Shown here in pieces: positions 61,557-64,000 of a stretch of 64,000 nucleotides of DNA. The DNA is from Saccharofermentans sp. (GTDB lineage Bacteria > Bacillota > Clostridia > Saccharofermentanales > Saccharofermentanaceae): positions 62,001 through 126,000 of the forward strand of contig JAKSRC010000001.1 of NCBI GenBank assembly GCA_024403855.1. Reading direction: 5' to 3'. Positions within the stretch are counted from its first letter, which is position 1, and each line of letters begins with the position of its first letter. The notes below the pieces were generated by a model, which had not been told where the DNA came from, did not search any database, and was given only the letters and a program-made list of their open reading frames with translations. Made by a program: the position numbers and the translations under genes.

Positions 61557-63881
61557 TTATCTACGGCGTATTGAATTGCTCTGATTAGGCAGATAATCGC
61601 CAAGGAAAGAAGTGCTTGAATAGTATGTCTTGGAAGTATCAACCGGCTGATTGAAGTAAGCAGCCATGATTTCTTTGGCGATAACTACAGATGATGAACC
61701 CCACTTACCCTTCTCTACTACGAGAGCAAGAGCTACTTCCGGATTATCCTTTGGTGCATAACAAATAAAGAGACCGTTGGAATACTCCTTACGTGAATCC
61801 TCGAATCCCGTCTCAGCCGTACCCGTCTTACAAACCATCTCGATTGGATAGTTAGCAAATGATGTACCGATTGTTGTACCCCATCTGTATGTACCGGTAG
61901 CAGCACATCTCATTGCTGTTCTGACGCACTTGATACTTTCCTCAGATATACCGATATCAACTGATTCTGTCTGACCCTGATAAAGAATTGAACCATCACT
62001 AGCAACGACTTTATCGACTACATAAGGTGTGCAGAGCTTATTAGTAGCAATACCGGCTGTGTATCTGCAAAGCTGAAGAATTGTAAAGCAGTTATCGAAC
62101 TGTCCGATTGAAGCCTGAGCCGTATTTGACGGGAACCAGGTCTTATCGTATACGGACTGTCTTGTAAGTCTCTTGTTCTCACGAGAAGACATAACGCCTG
62201 AAATCTCACCGGGAAGATCGATACCTGACTTAACGCCAAGACCGAATCTGTTAGCCATAGCAGAAATGTTATCAATTCCCGTTCTGATTCCAAGAATCAT
62301 GAAATAGATATTGCAGGACTGAGCCATTGCTTCATTGAGTGTAAGGGTTCCATGACCGGTCTTAGGGAACTCGAGACATGTAAATTTCCATCCATCAACG
62401 TAATAAGGGCTCACGCATACAATTGAGTTCTTAGTAGGCGTAATGTCGCCATTTTCGAGAGCTGCCAAAGCCGTACAAGGCTTAAATGTAGAACCCGGAG
62501 CATACATGGATCTTATCGCACGATTCCACAAAGGAAGATCTGCAGCAGAGATTTCCTCGTATTCATCAACGCCAAGATAGTACTTAACCTGTTCTTTTGC
62601 CTGCTCAGATCCATAGTTCGCAAGGATGAAGTCTTCAGGATCGTAGTTCGGATAAGAACCCATCGCAATTACGGCTCCTGTATTAACGTTCATCATAACG
62701 AAAGCACCAGCAGATGCCGTTTTATATCCGGATACGTCTGATTCTTTCTGCTTCAAAATGTACTCTTTTAGAGCTTCTGTACCGACTTCCTGAATATGAG
62801 AGTCGATTGTCAGGTAAACAGTAGCTCCCTCTTTCGGAGTCTCTCCGTAACTGTTAGGAACGAATATTCCTTCTTCCCCATTCTTTGTCCAGATGCTGTA
62901 TGGAGTAACACCACTGCTTCCGTGCAGATATCTTTCCATCTGTGACTCTACACCGGCCTTACCTACAACGTCGTCACTGGTGTATCCAAAAGGCGCAAGG
63001 TCATAGTAAGTATTGGGTGAAATCTTTCCGCAATATCCAAGAACATGGCATGCAGAAAGCGCCTGAGAAGAATATGTACGTGCATACTCTTTACCTGCAA
63101 CGATACCCATATAGTGGTAATTCTGCTCTGTAAATTTTCTAATAAGTTCATCAGGAACGTCAGTTGCAATCTTTACAGGTGTACCCTTAACAAACGCCCA
63201 GTTATCAGAGAAAATCTGATATCTGATTCTGACAATTCTATATGCTTCATCAATCGTATAATTGTTGTCGAGGTTGAATTTGCGACGCAGATAAAGGAAA
63301 AAGACATTCGGATCAGTCTTAACATAATCATCAGAAAAAGTAACAATTACGCCCGACGCATAATCTTTAAGTCCAAAAAGGTTAGTGTCAGACTGCCATT
63401 TCCTGATCTTAGCTTCTTCTTTTATGAATCTTGCCTTAGGATCAAGAACAAAATACTGATCAAGGCTCGAAATATTAATGCAGTGATACTCATCAAAAAG
63501 ATAAGAAAGCTCAAGGCAAAGAGCATTAAGTTCCGTATCTGTCAGACCGGCATTGGCAATCATTACGGTGTTATATTCATTGGTGGAGGCCAAAAGAACG
63601 CCTCTACCATCGTAAATGTTGCCTCTTGGAGCCTGTGAGACATAAGTTCTGATAATACCGGATGAACTTTCAGACAAGGTCTTTTGGTAACCTGAGAACT
63701 GAAGTCTCGTTGTCATAACGAGAATAATTATTCCGAATACAGAAAATCCGGCAGCAAGAACGAGGTACCTGTTTGTCAGGAACTTAAAAGCGCTTTTAAA
63801 GAACGAGCCGGCATTGGCTCTACCGCTCTTTTCAGCATTATTATCAAATGCGCCGTAATCATCTGTCAGATTCCGAGCCAT
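61557..63881 (-). CDS. Class B penicillin-binding protein (PBP2/MrdA-like)
   Basis: 774 residues. A cytoplasmic tail (1-38) and membrane helix (about 40-57) precede a dimerisation region with RGNIYDGRG. The transpeptidase has STFK (464-467), SCN (in MAQSCNIYF) and KTGT (in VCKTGTAETG). It cross-links peptidoglycan for cell elongation. The upstream gene looks like mreD, so this is the elongasome PBP. Start: ATG, with GGTGGGGG just before, 16 bp inside the upstream reading frame. Confidence 0.95.
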   Translation of the reverse strand: MARNLTDDYGAFDNNAEKSGRANAGSFFKSAFKFLTNRYLVLAAGFSVFGIIILVMTTRLQFSGYQKTLSESSSGIIRTYVSQAPRGNIYDGRGVLLASTNEYNTVMIANAGLTDTELNALCLELSYLFDEYHCINISSLDQYFVLDPKARFIKEEAKIRKWQSDTNLFGLKDYASGVIVTFSDDYVKTDPNVFFLYLRRKFNLDNNYTIDEAYRIVRIRYQIFSDNWAFVKGTPVKIATDVPDELIRKFTEQNYHYMGIVAGKEYARTYSSQALSACHVLGYCGKISPNTYYDLAPFGYTSDDVVGKAGVESQMERYLHGSSGVTPYSIWTKNGEEGIFVPNSYGETPKEGATVYLTIDSHIQEVGTEALKEYILKQKESDVSGYKTASAGAFVMMNVNTGAVIAMGSYPNYDPEDFILANYGSEQAKEQVKYYLGVDEYEEISAADLPLWNRAIRSMYAPGSTFKPCTALAALENGDITPTKNSIVCVSPYYVDGWKFTCLEFPKTGHGTLTLNEAMAQSCNIYFMILGIRTGIDNISAMANRFGLGVKSGIDLPGEISGVMSSRENKRLTRQSVYDKTWFPSNTAQASIGQFDNCFTILQLCRYTAGIATNKLCTPYVVDKVVASDGSILYQGQTESVDIGISEESIKCVRTAMRCAATGTYRWGTTIGTSFANYPIEMVCKTGTAETGFEDSRKEYSNGLFICYAPKDNPEVALALVVEKGKWGSSSVVIAKEIMAAYFNQPVDTSKTYYSSTSFLGDYLPNQSNSIRRR

Positions 63882-64000
63882 TTTCCCCCACCATCATTTC
63901 CAATAATCTCATCATTCTGCTTCTTCTCCTTGAAAGACACAGGTCCGAGGAATCTTATAAGAAGCATCAAAGGAACCGCAGCCATTGCATTGAGTAACAA
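63866..64000 (-). CDS. mreD: C-terminal end of an MreD-like rod-shape protein
   Basis: An open frame of 44 codons runs from the window edge to a TGA at 63866, overlapping the penicillin-binding-protein start by 16 bp. The segment LLNAMAAVPLMLLIRFLGP resembles the last MreD membrane helix, and the mreD-mrdA order is standard. Only this end is visible, so the family is inferred from position and helix pattern. Confidence 0.5.
   Translation of the reverse strand: MLLNAMAAVPLMLLIRFLGPVSFKEKKQNDEIIGNDGGGKWLGI

Overview
The window looks like chromosomal DNA of a low-to-moderate GC, Gram-positive member of the Clostridia. The basis is family-level likeness of housekeeping genes (DegV, mini-RNase III, YerC, PrkC/PrpC, sortase), Firmicutes gene order (def-fmt-rsmB-rlmN-prpC-prkC-rsgA-rpe-thiN), consensus sigma-A-type promoters, strong Shine-Dalgarno sites and frequent TTG/GTG starts. 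Most genes are on the minus strand. I saw no rRNA, CRISPR array, transposase or phage gene.

Region 1 (1-7386, minus) is an unusual lipid/acyl cluster: a family 2 glycosyltransferase, an HSL-type esterase, an AMP-forming acyl ligase fused to its own carrier domain, a tandem two-domain PlsC acyltransferase, a DegV fatty-acid-binding protein and a membrane-anchored alpha/beta hydrolase cut by the window edge. A 670-bp non-coding stretch follows (direct repeats, nested inverted repeats), then a zinc-ribbon membrane protein gene on the plus strand.

Region 2 (8771-18757, minus) is a ten-gene cell-surface glycan operon behind one strong promoter. It combines a LicC/PntC-like nucleotidyltransferase, three LicD phosphotransferases, an iron alcohol dehydrogenase, a phosphoenolpyruvate mutase fused to a cytidylyltransferase-like domain, an initiating sugar-phosphate transferase, a glycosyltransferase, an IspD/TarI-like cytidylyltransferase and an NAD-dependent epimerase. 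I read it as a phosphonate- or phosphopolyol-decorated glycan pathway. The usual phosphonopyruvate decarboxylase is missing from the window.

Region 3 (18920-30374) holds a PepV-like dipeptidase, an SH3b-NlpC/P60 hydrolase, four tRNAs (Lys, Gln, His, Arg), argJ, tig, a tyrosine phosphatase, an unknown lipoprotein, and the rlmB-like, mrnC and cysS genes. Between cysS and purB lies a roughly 170-nt structured RNA with its own promoter, most likely 6S RNA.

Region 4 (30730-42389) holds purB, a type Ic aspartate aminotransferase, a YraN-family gene, a degenerate GGDEF-EAL protein, a second aminotransferase, and a surface operon of a DUF5688-like gene, a 1,245-residue adhesin (NlpC/P60-like, SpaA-like and ester-bond domains) and its sortase.

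Region 5 (42563-64000) is the conserved thiN-to-def translation/signalling operon, then ahcY and a purine nucleoside phosphorylase, secA with a yerC gene carrying an insertion, an orphan set of TadE-like pseudopilin genes, a metallo-beta-lactamase-fold hydrolase with a catalytically degraded MgsA-like protein, a class B penicillin-binding protein and the end of an mreD-like gene.
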